7,390 nucleotides of DNA from NCBI GenBank assembly GCA_001770235.1, contig MEQN01000069.1, positions 1 through 7,390 of the forward strand. The letters are read 5' to 3'. The stretch comes from Betaproteobacteria bacterium RBG_16_58_11 (GTDB lineage Bacteria > Pseudomonadota > Gammaproteobacteria > Burkholderiales > Thiobacteraceae). Made by a program: the position numbers and the translations under genes. Below are positions 1 through 6,154 of the stretch, one piece after another (the first letter of the stretch is position 1; each line of letters opens with the position of its first letter). The notes beneath the pieces were generated by a model. That model worked only from the letters and a program-made list of their open reading frames with translations. It did no database searches and was not told the origin of the DNA.

Positions 1-39
1 ATCCGATGCCGTCAGGGGGGGGGAGTCCATTCCATTGCC

Positions 40-330
40 CTACGTGGGTTCTACTGGCTTATCCGGTTTCGGCTTAATGAAATTCACCACCGTCGCCGTC
101 TGCACTTCATCCACGTAATATGGTTTGGCCGCATTCAAGCCCAACTCATCCGCCAATTCCTTCTCGCGGATTGAAATCAGCGTGAAGCATTCCTTGATGC
201 CCTCGACCGTCTCGTCCGACAAGGGGCTGAGATAGCCGCTCTTCGGGGTGACGTCTTTGATCACACTCGCCAGCGTCTTGCGCATGGCGCGCAGGATGCG
301 TTGTTCTTTGCTTAGTTCGTCGTTGCTCAT
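40..330 (-). CDS. Small conserved-looking hypothetical protein, 96 aa
   Basis: This 96-residue reading frame starts at ATG 330-328 and stops with TAG at 42-40. The protein is soluble, with no signal peptide or membrane segment. Its N-terminal half is helical and basic (EQRILRAMRKTLASVIKDVTP, about residues 9-29). The middle is acidic-helical (SDETVEGIKECFTLISIREKELADELG) and the tail is proline/lysine rich (FIKPKPDKPVEPT). From memory, similar proteins of about 90-100 residues occur in betaproteobacteria without an assigned function, so I give none. The Shine-Dalgarno is weak (GCGGTAATAACC before ATG). It is transcribed away from the DUF433 gene, so the 143-nt gap to 474 is a divergent control region. 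A nine-G run lies at 15-23, just beyond its stop. Confidence 0.75.
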   Translation of the reverse strand: MSNDELSKEQRILRAMRKTLASVIKDVTPKSGYLSPLSDETVEGIKECFTLISIREKELADELGLNAAKPYYVDEVQTATVVNFIKPKPDKPVEPT

Positions 331-376
331 GGTTATTACCGCTTAAATAATAGGGAAAGGCCGCCACTTTAGCGCA

Positions 377-421
377 AGCGGGGAGAGGCGTCCACCGCGA
401 GCAAAGGCGGATTTCCCCGCT
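377..421. promoter_or_regulatory. Nested inverted repeat, possible operator of the DUF433 antitoxin gene
   Basis: Perfect 8-bp arms AGCGGGGA (377-384) and TCCCCGCT (414-421) enclose a smaller pair CCGC (395-398) and GCGG (407-410). The right arm overlaps the candidate -35 element at 412-417. TA antitoxins commonly bind palindromes at their own promoter, so this is a candidate autoregulatory site. That function is inferred from position and symmetry only. Confidence 0.3.
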
Positions 422-440
422 CAAAAAATGGGGCTATACT
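412..440 (+). promoter_or_regulatory. Candidate sigma70 promoter for the DUF433/DUF5615 locus
   Basis: A TATACT hexamer at 435-440 matches the -10 consensus in five of six bases. With a 17-bp spacer the -35 position is TTTCCC (412-417), which is weak. The predicted start of transcription is about 25-30 nt before the ATG at 474. A weak -35 is compatible with a regulated promoter but also lowers confidence. Confidence 0.35.
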
Positions 441-473
441 GACTCTTGATTAATCTTTGACTGGAACAAGATC

Positions 474-713
474 ATGCATCAAACCACATCACAGAACCTG
501 CTCGACCGCATCACCAGCGACCCCGCCAAATGCGGAGGGAAGCCATGTATTCGTGGCATGCGTATTCGCGTGGCCGATGTGCTGGAAATGCTCGCCGCGA
601 ATCTGCCTCCTGAGCAAATCTTGGCTGATTTCCCCGATCTCGAAACAGAGGATATTCAAGCCTGCCTGCAATTCGCGGCACAGCGCGCCAGCCACGCCCG
701 CCTTGTTGCGTGA
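474..713 (+). CDS. DUF433 family antitoxin (VapB-like), 79 aa
   Basis: This is a DUF433-family protein, the antitoxin half of TA modules that pair with DUF5615 PIN-like toxins. The diagnostic core GGKPCIRGMRI lies at about residues 22-32. A helical, helix-turn-helix-like region follows (VADVLEMLAANLPPEQILADFPDLETEDIQACLQFAA), expected to bind DNA or the toxin. The length (79 aa) is normal and the frame is intact. Translation starts at ATG 474 behind a modest GGAA at 463-466. The end overlaps the next gene by four nucleotides (GTGA, 710-713), a translational-coupling arrangement typical of antitoxin-toxin pairs. The partner toxin is truncated, so this antitoxin is probably an orphan that may still repress its own promoter or neutralise related toxins elsewhere. 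Confidence 0.85.
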   Translation: MHQTTSQNLLDRITSDPAKCGGKPCIRGMRIRVADVLEMLAANLPPEQILADFPDLETEDIQACLQFAAQRASHARLVA

Positions 714-904
714 AGTTTTGGCTGGACGCACAGCTTCCACCTTCGCTTGCCATGTGGTTGGCCGAAACATTTAGTGTTGAAGCGGCAGCGTTGCGCGACA
801 TCGGATTGCGTGACACAAGCGACCAAAAAATCTTCTCTGCCGCGCTCACGCAGAGCCGCGCGTGGCGCTTTAGTTCAGGACTTCGTAGCCGGCATTGCGG
901 ATAG
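710..904 (+). pseudogene. 3'-truncated DUF5615 PIN-like toxin
   Basis: The frame starts at GTG 710 inside the antitoxin stop. It reads MKFWLDAQLPPSLAMWLAETF...EAAALRDIGLRDTSDQKIF, a recognisable DUF5615 N-terminus including the first acidic residue, D6. Family members are usually about 110-120 residues. After roughly residue 50 similarity stops, and the last residues (RFSSGLRSRHCG) are the antisense of the convergent copZ 3' end. The expected TKDxDF-type segment with the later acidic catalytic residues is missing, so nuclease activity is unlikely. The break lies at about 860-870, right at the copZ stop codon. This suggests a deletion or recombination that joined the two loci and removed the toxin's 3' half. 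The remnant could still be translated and bind its antitoxin. Confidence 0.75.
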
Positions 905-1079
905 CCTCGCGGAATTGATCGGCTTTCGCTTGGCTCGCGTCATAGCCGATATCGACCTTGCCGGTTTCCAGCACGACCTCCACATTGGCGACGCCGGCAA
1001 TCGGCGCGAGCACGCGTTTGACGCTGTTGACGCAGCCCATGCAGGTCATGCCTTTTACATTCAGGGTAAGGGTTTCCAT
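870..1079 (-). CDS. copZ: CopZ-like copper chaperone (HMA domain), 69 aa
   Basis: This is a single heavy-metal-associated (HMA) domain protein. The Cu(I) site GMTCMGC has cysteines at residues 13 and 16, followed by the standard beta-alpha-beta-beta-alpha-beta pattern and a conserved-looking end (AIRNAGYEVLN). The length of 69 residues is normal for CopZ/Atx1-type chaperones. These carry Cu(I) in the cytoplasm and hand it to CopA. It starts at ATG 1079-1077 behind a good AGGAG at 1090-1086. It lies 34 nt downstream of copA on the same strand, so co-transcription is likely, with its own strong ribosome site. Its last 35 nt overlap the reading frame of the truncated toxin on the other strand. 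HMA proteins for mercury or other metals look similar, but the copA neighbour makes copper by far the best reading. Confidence 0.9.
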   Translation of the reverse strand: METLTLNVKGMTCMGCVNSVKRVLAPIAGVANVEVVLETGKVDIGYDASQAKADQFREAIRNAGYEVLN

Positions 1080-1099
1080 TCACGTCTCCTAAGATGAAA

Positions 1100-1112
1100 C
1101 TCGCGAAGCGAG
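1100..1112. repeat. Small hairpin in the copA-copZ gap
   Basis: CTCGC-GAA-GCGAG forms a perfect 5-bp stem with a 3-nt loop between the copA stop and the copZ ribosome site. It sits directly beside the larger palindrome at 1120-1158. Neither is followed by a T-tract on the minus strand, so a complete terminator is not supported. The pair could stabilise or process the copA-copZ transcript. Confidence 0.4.
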
Positions 1113-1113
1113 C

Positions 1114-3564
1114 CTAAGTCCCTCTCTCCCGCTCGCGGGAGAGAGCTAGGAGAGAGGGCAACGTTTGTGGCGAAATCGGTTTCCAGCGTTTCAACAACAA
1201 AGCATTGCTCACCACCGACACCGAGCTCATGGCCATGGCCGCGCCGGCGATCACCGGGTTCAGCATGCCCAGTGCGGCGAGCGGAATGCCCAGCACGTTG
1301 TAGATGAAAGCGAAGAATAGGTTCTGGCGAATCTTGCTGAGCGTCGCGCGCGAGAGTGAGATGGCATCCGCCACGCTCATCAGGCTGTTGCGCATTAAGG
1401 TCACATCCGCCGCTTCGATGGCGATATCGGAACCGCTGCTGATGGCGAAGCCGACATCCGCCGCCGATAGCGCCGGTGCATCGTTGATGCCGTCGCCGGC
1501 CATGCCGACCACTTTGCCTTGGGCTTTTTGCCGTGCTACTTCCTGCGCCTTGTCTTGCGGCATGACTTCGGCGAGGAAGCGATCGACGCCCGCTTGCTCG
1601 GCGATGGCTTTGGCCGTCTGCGGGTTGTCGCCGGTCAGCATCACTACCTCGATATGCATTGCTTGCAGGCGGCGCACTGCGGCGGCGGAGTCGTCGCGCA
1701 GGCGGTCGGCGATGGCGATCAGCCCCATGAAGTGTTGAGTGGAGCCGATGCCGATCACCGTCTTGCCTTGATCGAGCAAGGCGCGCGCATCGGCGTCAGC
1801 CAGCGGCACGTTTGATGCCGCGAGGAAGCTCAGGGAACCGAGAAAAACCTGTTCGTTATCGATGAGCGCCGACACACCCTTGCCCGCGACGCTGCTGAAC
1901 TGGCTTATCGCGCGCGGTGTCACGCCCTGGGTCTGGGCATGGCTGAGAATCGCTGTGGCCAAAGGATGTTGTGAACCTTGTTCGAGCGCCGCCGCGACGG
2001 CGAGCAAATCTTGGGCTGAGTGATTGCCTGCCGGTATCACATCCGTGACCGTGGGTTGACCCTCGGTCAGGGTGCCGGTTTTATCCACGATCAGTGTGGT
2101 GATTTTGTGCGCTTGTTCCAGTGCGCGTGCATCGCGCACCAGGATGCCGGTTTGCGCGCCGCGTCCGGTGCCGACCATGATCGCCGTCGGCGTGGCGAGC
2201 CCCAAGGCGCAAGGGCAAGCGATGACCAGCACCGCCACCGCGTTGATGAGTGCAGCGGATAAGTCGCCACCCAGCCACCACCAGAGCACGAACGTGACCA
2301 GCGCAATCCCCACCACGATGGGCACGAAGATGCCGGAGATGACATCGGCCAGGCGTTGGATCGGCGCCTTCGAGCCTTGCGCATCTTCGACCATGCGCAC
2401 GATGTGGGCGAGTTGGGTTGCACTGCCTACGCTAGTGGCGCGCAGCTTCAGCATGCCGTCGAGGTTTTGCGTGGCGGCATAGGCGCGGCTACCGGGGGCT
2501 TTGTGTCGCGGCATGCTCTCGCCGGTGAGCATGGCTTCATTCACGCTGGAGGCGCCTTCGATCACTTCGCCATCGACGGGAATGTTTTCACCTGCGCGCA
2601 CGACGCACACATCGCCCGCTTGGAGTTGCTCGATGGGGACATCGATTTGCTGGCCATCGCGCTCGACGCGCGCCGTGCGCGGTTGCAGTTTGAGCAGCGC
2701 TTCGATGGCGGCCGAAGTTTTGCCCTTGGCACGTGCTTCCAACAGCTTGCCAAGCAGGATCAAGGTGATCACGGCGCTGGAGGCCTCGAAGTAAACATGT
2801 TGCTCGTGCATCCCCAGCAGCGTGACGACCAAGCTTAGGAGATAAGCCATGGTGGTGCCCAGCGCCACCAGCACGTCCATATTCGCGCCGCCGCCGCGCA
2901 AAGCGTGATACGCCCCAATATAGAAGCGTTTGCCGATCCAGAATTGCACCGGCGTCGCCAGGGCCAATTGCAGCCAGCGCGGCAGCCAGTCTTGATGCTC
3001 GCCGCTCACCATGCCGCCCATTTGCGCCAGCAGCGGCAAGGTGAGTAAGGCCGAAATCCAAAACAGGCGGAATTCTTTTTGATAGTGCACCAGTTTGCGC
3101 GCGCGCTCGGCCTCGCGGTCTTGCGCCGCCATCTCGCGCGCTTGGTAACCGGTCTTGCGCACGGCGTCGATGAGTTGGGCAATCGTGATCTTGCCCGGCT
3201 GAAAGCGCACGGCCGCTTGCTCGGTGGCGAAGTTCACACTGGCGGAAACCCCAGGTAGGAGATTGAGCGCTTTTTCAATGCGGGCGGCGCAAGCGGCGCA
3301 CGTCATGCCCTCCAAGGCGAGCGAGATATGCTGCTCGGGGACTTGGTAGCCCGCTTTCTCGATAATCGAAACGATTTGTTCCGGCGTGGTTTGCGCGGGG
3401 TCGTAATCGACGCGCGCCTTTTCCGCGGCGAGGTTGATGGCCGCGGTGATGCCGGGTTGCTGATTGAGGCTGCGCTCGATCCGCGCGGCGCACGCCGTGC
3501 AGGTCATGCCGCCGATGGGTAGATCGATGCGTAATAGATTGATGGGAAGATTGACGGGTTGCAT
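1114..3564 (-). CDS. copA: CopA, Cu+-exporting P1B-type ATPase, 816 aa
   Basis: This is an inner-membrane Cu(I) pump driven by ATP hydrolysis. Two N-terminal HMA domains carry GMTCTAC (C22, C25) and GMTCAAC (C89, C92). Next come the first membrane helices, the actuator motif TGE (347-349) and the transmembrane copper site CPC (450-452, in CPCALGLATPTA). The phosphorylated aspartate is D494 in DKTGT, and the SQHP motif has H533-P534. GDGINDAP follows at 690-697. The final helices contain YN and MAMSSVSVVSN, the class 1B-1 Cu(I) ligand signature. All catalytic residues are present. The start at ATG 3564-3562 leaves 19 residues before the first HMA motif; its ribosome site is weak (AGTGGA). The natural end seems to be RWKP (about 793-796). 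The last 20 residues include a tail, LALSRERERGT, encoded by a palindromic repeat. copZ follows downstream, and a CsoR-like palindrome lies upstream. Confidence 0.97.
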   Translation of the reverse strand: MQPVNLPINLLRIDLPIGGMTCTACAARIERSLNQQPGITAAINLAAEKARVDYDPAQTTPEQIVSIIEKAGYQVPEQHISLALEGMTCAACAARIEKALNLLPGVSASVNFATEQAAVRFQPGKITIAQLIDAVRKTGYQAREMAAQDREAERARKLVHYQKEFRLFWISALLTLPLLAQMGGMVSGEHQDWLPRWLQLALATPVQFWIGKRFYIGAYHALRGGGANMDVLVALGTTMAYLLSLVVTLLGMHEQHVYFEASSAVITLILLGKLLEARAKGKTSAAIEALLKLQPRTARVERDGQQIDVPIEQLQAGDVCVVRAGENIPVDGEVIEGASSVNEAMLTGESMPRHKAPGSRAYAATQNLDGMLKLRATSVGSATQLAHIVRMVEDAQGSKAPIQRLADVISGIFVPIVVGIALVTFVLWWWLGGDLSAALINAVAVLVIACPCALGLATPTAIMVGTGRGAQTGILVRDARALEQAHKITTLIVDKTGTLTEGQPTVTDVIPAGNHSAQDLLAVAAALEQGSQHPLATAILSHAQTQGVTPRAISQFSSVAGKGVSALIDNEQVFLGSLSFLAASNVPLADADARALLDQGKTVIGIGSTQHFMGLIAIADRLRDDSAAAVRRLQAMHIEVVMLTGDNPQTAKAIAEQAGVDRFLAEVMPQDKAQEVARQKAQGKVVGMAGDGINDAPALSAADVGFAISSGSDIAIEAADVTLMRNSLMSVADAISLSRATLSKIRQNLFFAFIYNVLGIPLAALGMLNPVIAGAAMAMSSVSVVSNALLLKRWKPISPQTLPSLLALSRERERGT
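1120..1158. repeat. CCCTCTC/GAGAGGG palindromic repeat inside the copA 3' end
   Basis: Two mutually exclusive hairpins are visible. The outer pair is CCCTCTCTCC (1120-1129) with GGAGAGAGGG (1149-1158). The inner pair is CTCTCTCCCG (1122-1131) with CGGGAGAGAG (1136-1145) around a CTCG loop. All arms are perfect 10-mers. Elements of this look are dispersed in many copies in beta- and gammaproteobacterial genomes and often run into gene ends. Here the element encodes the last residues of CopA. No T-tract follows on either strand, so I call it a dispersed palindromic repeat rather than a terminator. Confidence 0.7.
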
Positions 3565-3606
3565 GCTGAATCCACTACTAAAGGGCTCATGCTAAACCCA
3601 ATGAAA

Positions 3607-3649
3607 CTGCCCGGTCTATCTACCCGAGTGGGGTAGAGGGGCCGGGCAG
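3607..3649. promoter_or_regulatory. Nested palindrome upstream of copA, candidate CsoR-type copper operator
   Basis: Outer arms CTGCCCGG (3607-3614) and CCGGGCAG (3642-3649) enclose inner arms TCTACCC (3619-3625) and GGGTAGA (3631-3637). A 4-by-4 mismatch (TCTA/GGGG) lies between the two stems, and the spacer is GAGTG. The core TACCC-N5-GGGTA with its G-tract resembles the pseudo-palindromes bound by CsoR-family copper repressors upstream of copper export genes. It lies 43-85 nt before the copA start. No regulator gene is in the window. The alternative is a transcription terminator for the upstream glycine-zipper gene, but only a short TTTC follows the hairpin in that direction. Confidence 0.45.
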
Positions 3650-3680
3650 GGTGGCCTGCGCGAAAAGTTGAGGCGCGGCG

Positions 3681-4292
3681 CTATTGCCGGACGATGCCGC
3701 CGTTCTCGATTTTGACTTTCTCGCCGATCGCCAAGCCGGGATCGGTGTTTTGGTGAAAGACCCTATCGGTACCGTTATTCATGCGCACCGTGATCTTGTA
3801 GCTTTGGGTCTTTTTCATGGTTTTTTCCACTTGGTGACCGGCATACGCGCCGCCCGCCACACCGGCCACGGTCGCCACGGTATTGCCTTTGCCCTTGCCG
3901 ATTTGGTTGCCGAGCAAGCCGCCCGCCACGCCGCCGGCGACGGCGCCAAGACCGGTGCCTTCGCCCTCCTTGGTGATCAGGTTAACCGAATGCACCACGC
4001 CGCAATTGTCGCAGGTGGCGGCGCTGCTTGTGCGGGGCGTGCTTTCCGCGGATGCAATTTTTACTGAACTGGATTTTGCTTGCTTGGCTTCGTCAGATTG
4101 TTTTGCTTCAGCCGCTTTCGCTTTATCAGCAGACGATTCGCTAACCAGCTTTGCCTGCGTAGCACTTCCCTCTTCGGTGTGCGCTTTGGGTAGCCAGCCC
4201 ATGATGGCCGCTGTGCCGACCAAGGCGAAGATGGTGACTGCGATGGCGCTGATGATGACGATCGGGTGGGTACGCAGGGTAGAACTAGTCAT
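3681..4292 (-). CDS. Membrane-anchored glycine-zipper 2TM domain protein, 203 aa
   Basis: I chose the ATG at 4292-4290 because AGAGGAGAAAATC precedes it. A start 16 codons further upstream is possible but would place that ribosome site inside the gene. Residues 11-33 form one hydrophobic helix (IVIISAIAVTIFALVGTAAIMGW), an uncleaved anchor or signal; there is no lipobox. A low-complexity Ala/Lys/Ser/Glu linker follows (about 40-90), then CDNC (C94, C97). The glycine zipper (about 112-152, GAVAGGVAGGLLGNQIGKGKGN and AGVAGGAYAGHQVEK) comes next. A C-terminal beta-rich part ends at GGIVRQ. The zipper is of the SlyB/2TM type found in envelope proteins, where it is thought to insert in or associate with membranes. 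The specific function is unknown. The gene lies upstream of copA on the same strand with a 116-nt gap that holds the hairpin. Confidence 0.85.
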   Translation of the reverse strand: MTSSTLRTHPIVIISAIAVTIFALVGTAAIMGWLPKAHTEEGSATQAKLVSESSADKAKAAEAKQSDEAKQAKSSSVKIASAESTPRTSSAATCDNCGVVHSVNLITKEGEGTGLGAVAGGVAGGLLGNQIGKGKGNTVATVAGVAGGAYAGHQVEKTMKKTQSYKITVRMNNGTDRVFHQNTDPGLAIGEKVKIENGGIVRQ

Positions 4293-4484
4293 GATTTTCT
4301 CCTCTATGTAAATGCCAGTCTCAGCTATAAACGCCCTCACAATTTAATCGTTTACCTCAGCATCCGGCGTTAACAAATTGTAATTAATGGAGAAAAAATT
4401 GTTCATAAAAAAGGTTAAAGAAACTCGCTCACCCCCCCGTTAATTTCTAAATGTTTTTTTGACTCAATCAGGTGGGAGAGAAAA
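4293..4484. other. AT-rich divergent intergenic region
   Basis: These 192 nt separate the start of the glycine-zipper gene (leftward) from the secreted micro-peptide gene (rightward). The stretch is clearly more AT-rich than its surroundings (A and T runs at about 4376-4430) and contains a seven-C run at 4432-4438. Promoters for both directions are expected here, but I see no convincing -35/-10 pair and do not place one. Confidence 0.5.
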
Positions 4485-4616
4485 ATGAAGACGAATGTCG
4501 TGACCAAATTGATCTGGTTCGCCGCTTGCGCCGCCGTATTGTTCTCCGCAGAAAATGCCGTGCGCGCAGATGAACCTACTACGCACCATGCAAGCACTCA
4601 GCAGGCTGGGCGCTAA
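4485..4616 (+). CDS. Predicted secreted micro-peptide, 43 aa
   Basis: ATG 4485 follows a good Shine-Dalgarno, GGGAG at 4474-4478, with 6-nt spacing; the stop is TAA 4614-4616. The product begins MKTNVVTKLIWFAACAAVLF, a textbook Sec signal: basic n-region (K2, K8) and hydrophobic core (residues 9-22). A likely signal peptidase site falls after A28 (AVRA before DEP). The mature peptide would have only 15 residues, DEPTTHHASTQQAGR, with an HH pair at 34-35. I know no family for it. It may be a real micro-peptide or the 5' stub of a larger exported protein lost by deletion. Convergent lysS ends only 27 nt further on. The combination of ribosome site, signal and cleavage site makes chance unlikely. 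Its divergent neighbour is the glycine-zipper envelope protein. Confidence 0.6.
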   Translation: MKTNVVTKLIWFAACAAVLFSAENAVRADEPTTHHASTQQAGR

Positions 4617-4643
4617 GATCGCCTCATTTTCCCCGCGCCGGAA

Positions 4644-6146
4644 TCAACTCTCCGGCCGCATATGCGGGAACAGAATCACATCCCGAATATTCGCGCTATC
4701 GGTCAGCAACATCACAAAGCGATCAATGCCGATGCCCTCGCCCGCGGTGGGGGGTAAGCCGTATTCCAGGGCGCGGATGTAATCGGCATCGTAGTGCATG
4801 GCTTCCTTATCGCCCGCTTCCTTCTGACGCACTTGCTGCATGAAACGTTCCGCTTGGTCTTCCGCATCGTTTAATTCGGAGAAGCCATTCGCCAGCTCGC
4901 GTCCGGCGATGAAAAGCTCGAAGCGTTCGGTGATTTCCGGGTGCTTATCGCTGCGCCGCGCAAGCGGCGAGGTTTCAGCCGGGTAATCGACGATGAAGGT
5001 GGGGTCGAACAGCAAGTGTTCGGTGGTTTCCTCGAACAAAGTGGTTTGCAGCCCACCGATGCCGTCGCCCTTGCGGTATTCGAACTTGTGTTGCTCGAAA
5101 TAGTTGATCAGAAACTTCGGATCGTTGACTTGCGCCAGGGTGAATTCCGGATGGTAATGCAGCACCGCCTGCACCATGCTCATGCGCGCAAACGGCTTGG
5201 CGAAATCGATGATGCGTCCCTGGTAGCTGATCGTGGTGGTGCCGAGCACCTCTTGGCAAATGTAGCTGAACATCTGCTCCGTCAACGCCATGAGGTAATG
5301 GTAATCGCGATACGCCACATAGAATTCGAGCATGGTGAACTCGGGATTGTGGCGCGGGGAAATGCCTTCGTTGCGGAAATTGCGATTGATCTCGAATACC
5401 TTCTCGAACCCGCCCACCACCAGCCGCTTCAAATACAGCTCGGGCGCGATGCGCAGAAAAAGCTGCATATCCAGCGCATTGTGATGCGTCTCGAAAGGGC
5501 GCGCCGCCGCACCGCCGGGGATGGGATGCATCATCGGCGTTTCCACTTCCAGGAAATTCTCACCCATCAGAAAACTGCGAAACGCTTGCATGATTTTAGA
5601 GCGCCGCACAAAGGTAAGACGGGTCTCCTCGTTCATCATCAGATCGACGTAACGCTGGCGGTATTTCACTTCCTGATCGGTGAGGCCGTGCCACTTGTCC
5701 GGCAGCGGACGCAGGGCTTTGGTCAGTAACTTGATCTCGGTGGCGCGCACCGAGAGCTCGCCCTTGTTGGTTTTGAACATCGTGCCGCGCACGCCGATGA
5801 TATCGCCCAGATCAAAATGCTTGAAGGCTTCATGTGCCGCGGCACCCGTGTGGTCGTCGGTGATATAAATTTGCAGGCGGCCGCTCATGTCTTGCAGCGT
5901 GGCGAAGCTGGCCTTGCCCATCAACCGCTTCAACATCATGCGTCCGGCCACCACCACGGCGACGTTTTTCGCTTCCAGTTCTTCCTTCGGCAGATCTTCG
6001 TACTGTTCGTGCAGCACTTCGGCCAAATGCTCGCGCTGAAAATCGTTGGGAAAGGGATTGCCGTTTTCGCGTAGCGTTTTTAGTTTGGCGCGGCGTTCGG
6101 CGATGATTTGGTTTTCGTCTTGGGGTTGATCTTGTGGGTCGGCCAT
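4644..6146 (-). CDS. lysS: Lysyl-tRNA synthetase, class II, 500 aa
   Basis: LysS attaches lysine to tRNA-Lys in the cytoplasm and is essential for translation. The protein has the usual length and order. A helical, charged N-terminus is followed by an OB-fold anticodon-binding domain (about residues 60-145, including [21 protein letters not shown]), then the class II catalytic core. Motif 1 lies near [15 protein letters not shown] (H207-P208). Motif 2 has [14 protein letters not shown] (R258) and motif 3 has GEGIGIDR (469-476, R476). The end, [10 protein letters not shown], is typical and complete. The start at ATG 6146-6144 has only a poor GAG-type ribosome site. The gene begins 8 nt after the vapC stop, so it may be partly read from the vapBC promoter. 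In many betaproteobacteria prfB precedes lysS; here a TA module does. Confidence 0.98.
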   Translation of the reverse strand: MADPQDQPQDENQIIAERRAKLKTLRENGNPFPNDFQREHLAEVLHEQYEDLPKEELEAKNVAVVVAGRMMLKRLMGKASFATLQDMSGRLQIYITDDHTGAAAHEAFKHFDLGDIIGVRGTMFKTNKGELSVRATEIKLLTKALRPLPDKWHGLTDQEVKYRQRYVDLMMNEETRLTFVRRSKIMQAFRSFLMGENFLEVETPMMHPIPGGAAARPFETHHNALDMQLFLRIAPELYLKRLVVGGFEKVFEINRNFRNEGISPRHNPEFTMLEFYVAYRDYHYLMALTEQMFSYICQEVLGTTTISYQGRIIDFAKPFARMSMVQAVLHYHPEFTLAQVNDPKFLINYFEQHKFEYRKGDGIGGLQTTLFEETTEHLLFDPTFIVDYPAETSPLARRSDKHPEITERFELFIAGRELANGFSELNDAEDQAERFMQQVRQKEAGDKEAMHYDADYIRALEYGLPPTAGEGIGIDRFVMLLTDSANIRDVILFPHMRPES

Positions 6147-6154
6147 GAGGGAAC

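Noticed and set aside
15..23. Run of nine G (and seven C at 4432-4438) as phase-variation tracts
   Set aside because: Both lie outside coding sequence and not in a recognised promoter. The G run could also be a sequencing artefact at the window edge.
845..900. Simple frameshift as the cause of the broken DUF5615 toxin (another frame reads GALVQDFV)
   Set aside because: That stretch is the exact antisense of the copZ C-terminal codons (AGYEVLN), and no further toxin similarity follows. Truncation explains it better than a single-base shift.
2356..2838. 160-codon plus-strand frame, with others nearby, inside copA
   Set aside because: These are antisense or frame-shifted shadows of a fully motif-supported ATPase gene, with no ribosome site or domain.
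3607..3649. CueR/MerR-type operator at the copA promoter
   Set aside because: The expected MerR-type dyad between -35 and -10 boxes at 19-20 bp spacing is not visible. The TACCC/GGGTA symmetry fits a CsoR-like site better.
4415..4597. 60-codon minus-strand frame between lysS and the glycine-zipper gene
   Set aside because: It overlaps the micro-peptide gene in antisense, crosses the AT-rich gap and has no clear ribosome site. The plus-strand frame has much better translation and export signals.
4637..4656. GCCGGA/TCCGGC hairpin as the lysS terminator
   Set aside because: It overlaps the lysS stop codon and no T-tract follows on either strand, so it is not a standard intrinsic terminator.
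4941..5729. 262-codon open frame on the plus strand
   Set aside because: It lies wholly antisense within lysS, whose catalytic motifs are intact. Its product has no recognisable domain, so it is a shadow of GC-rich codon use.
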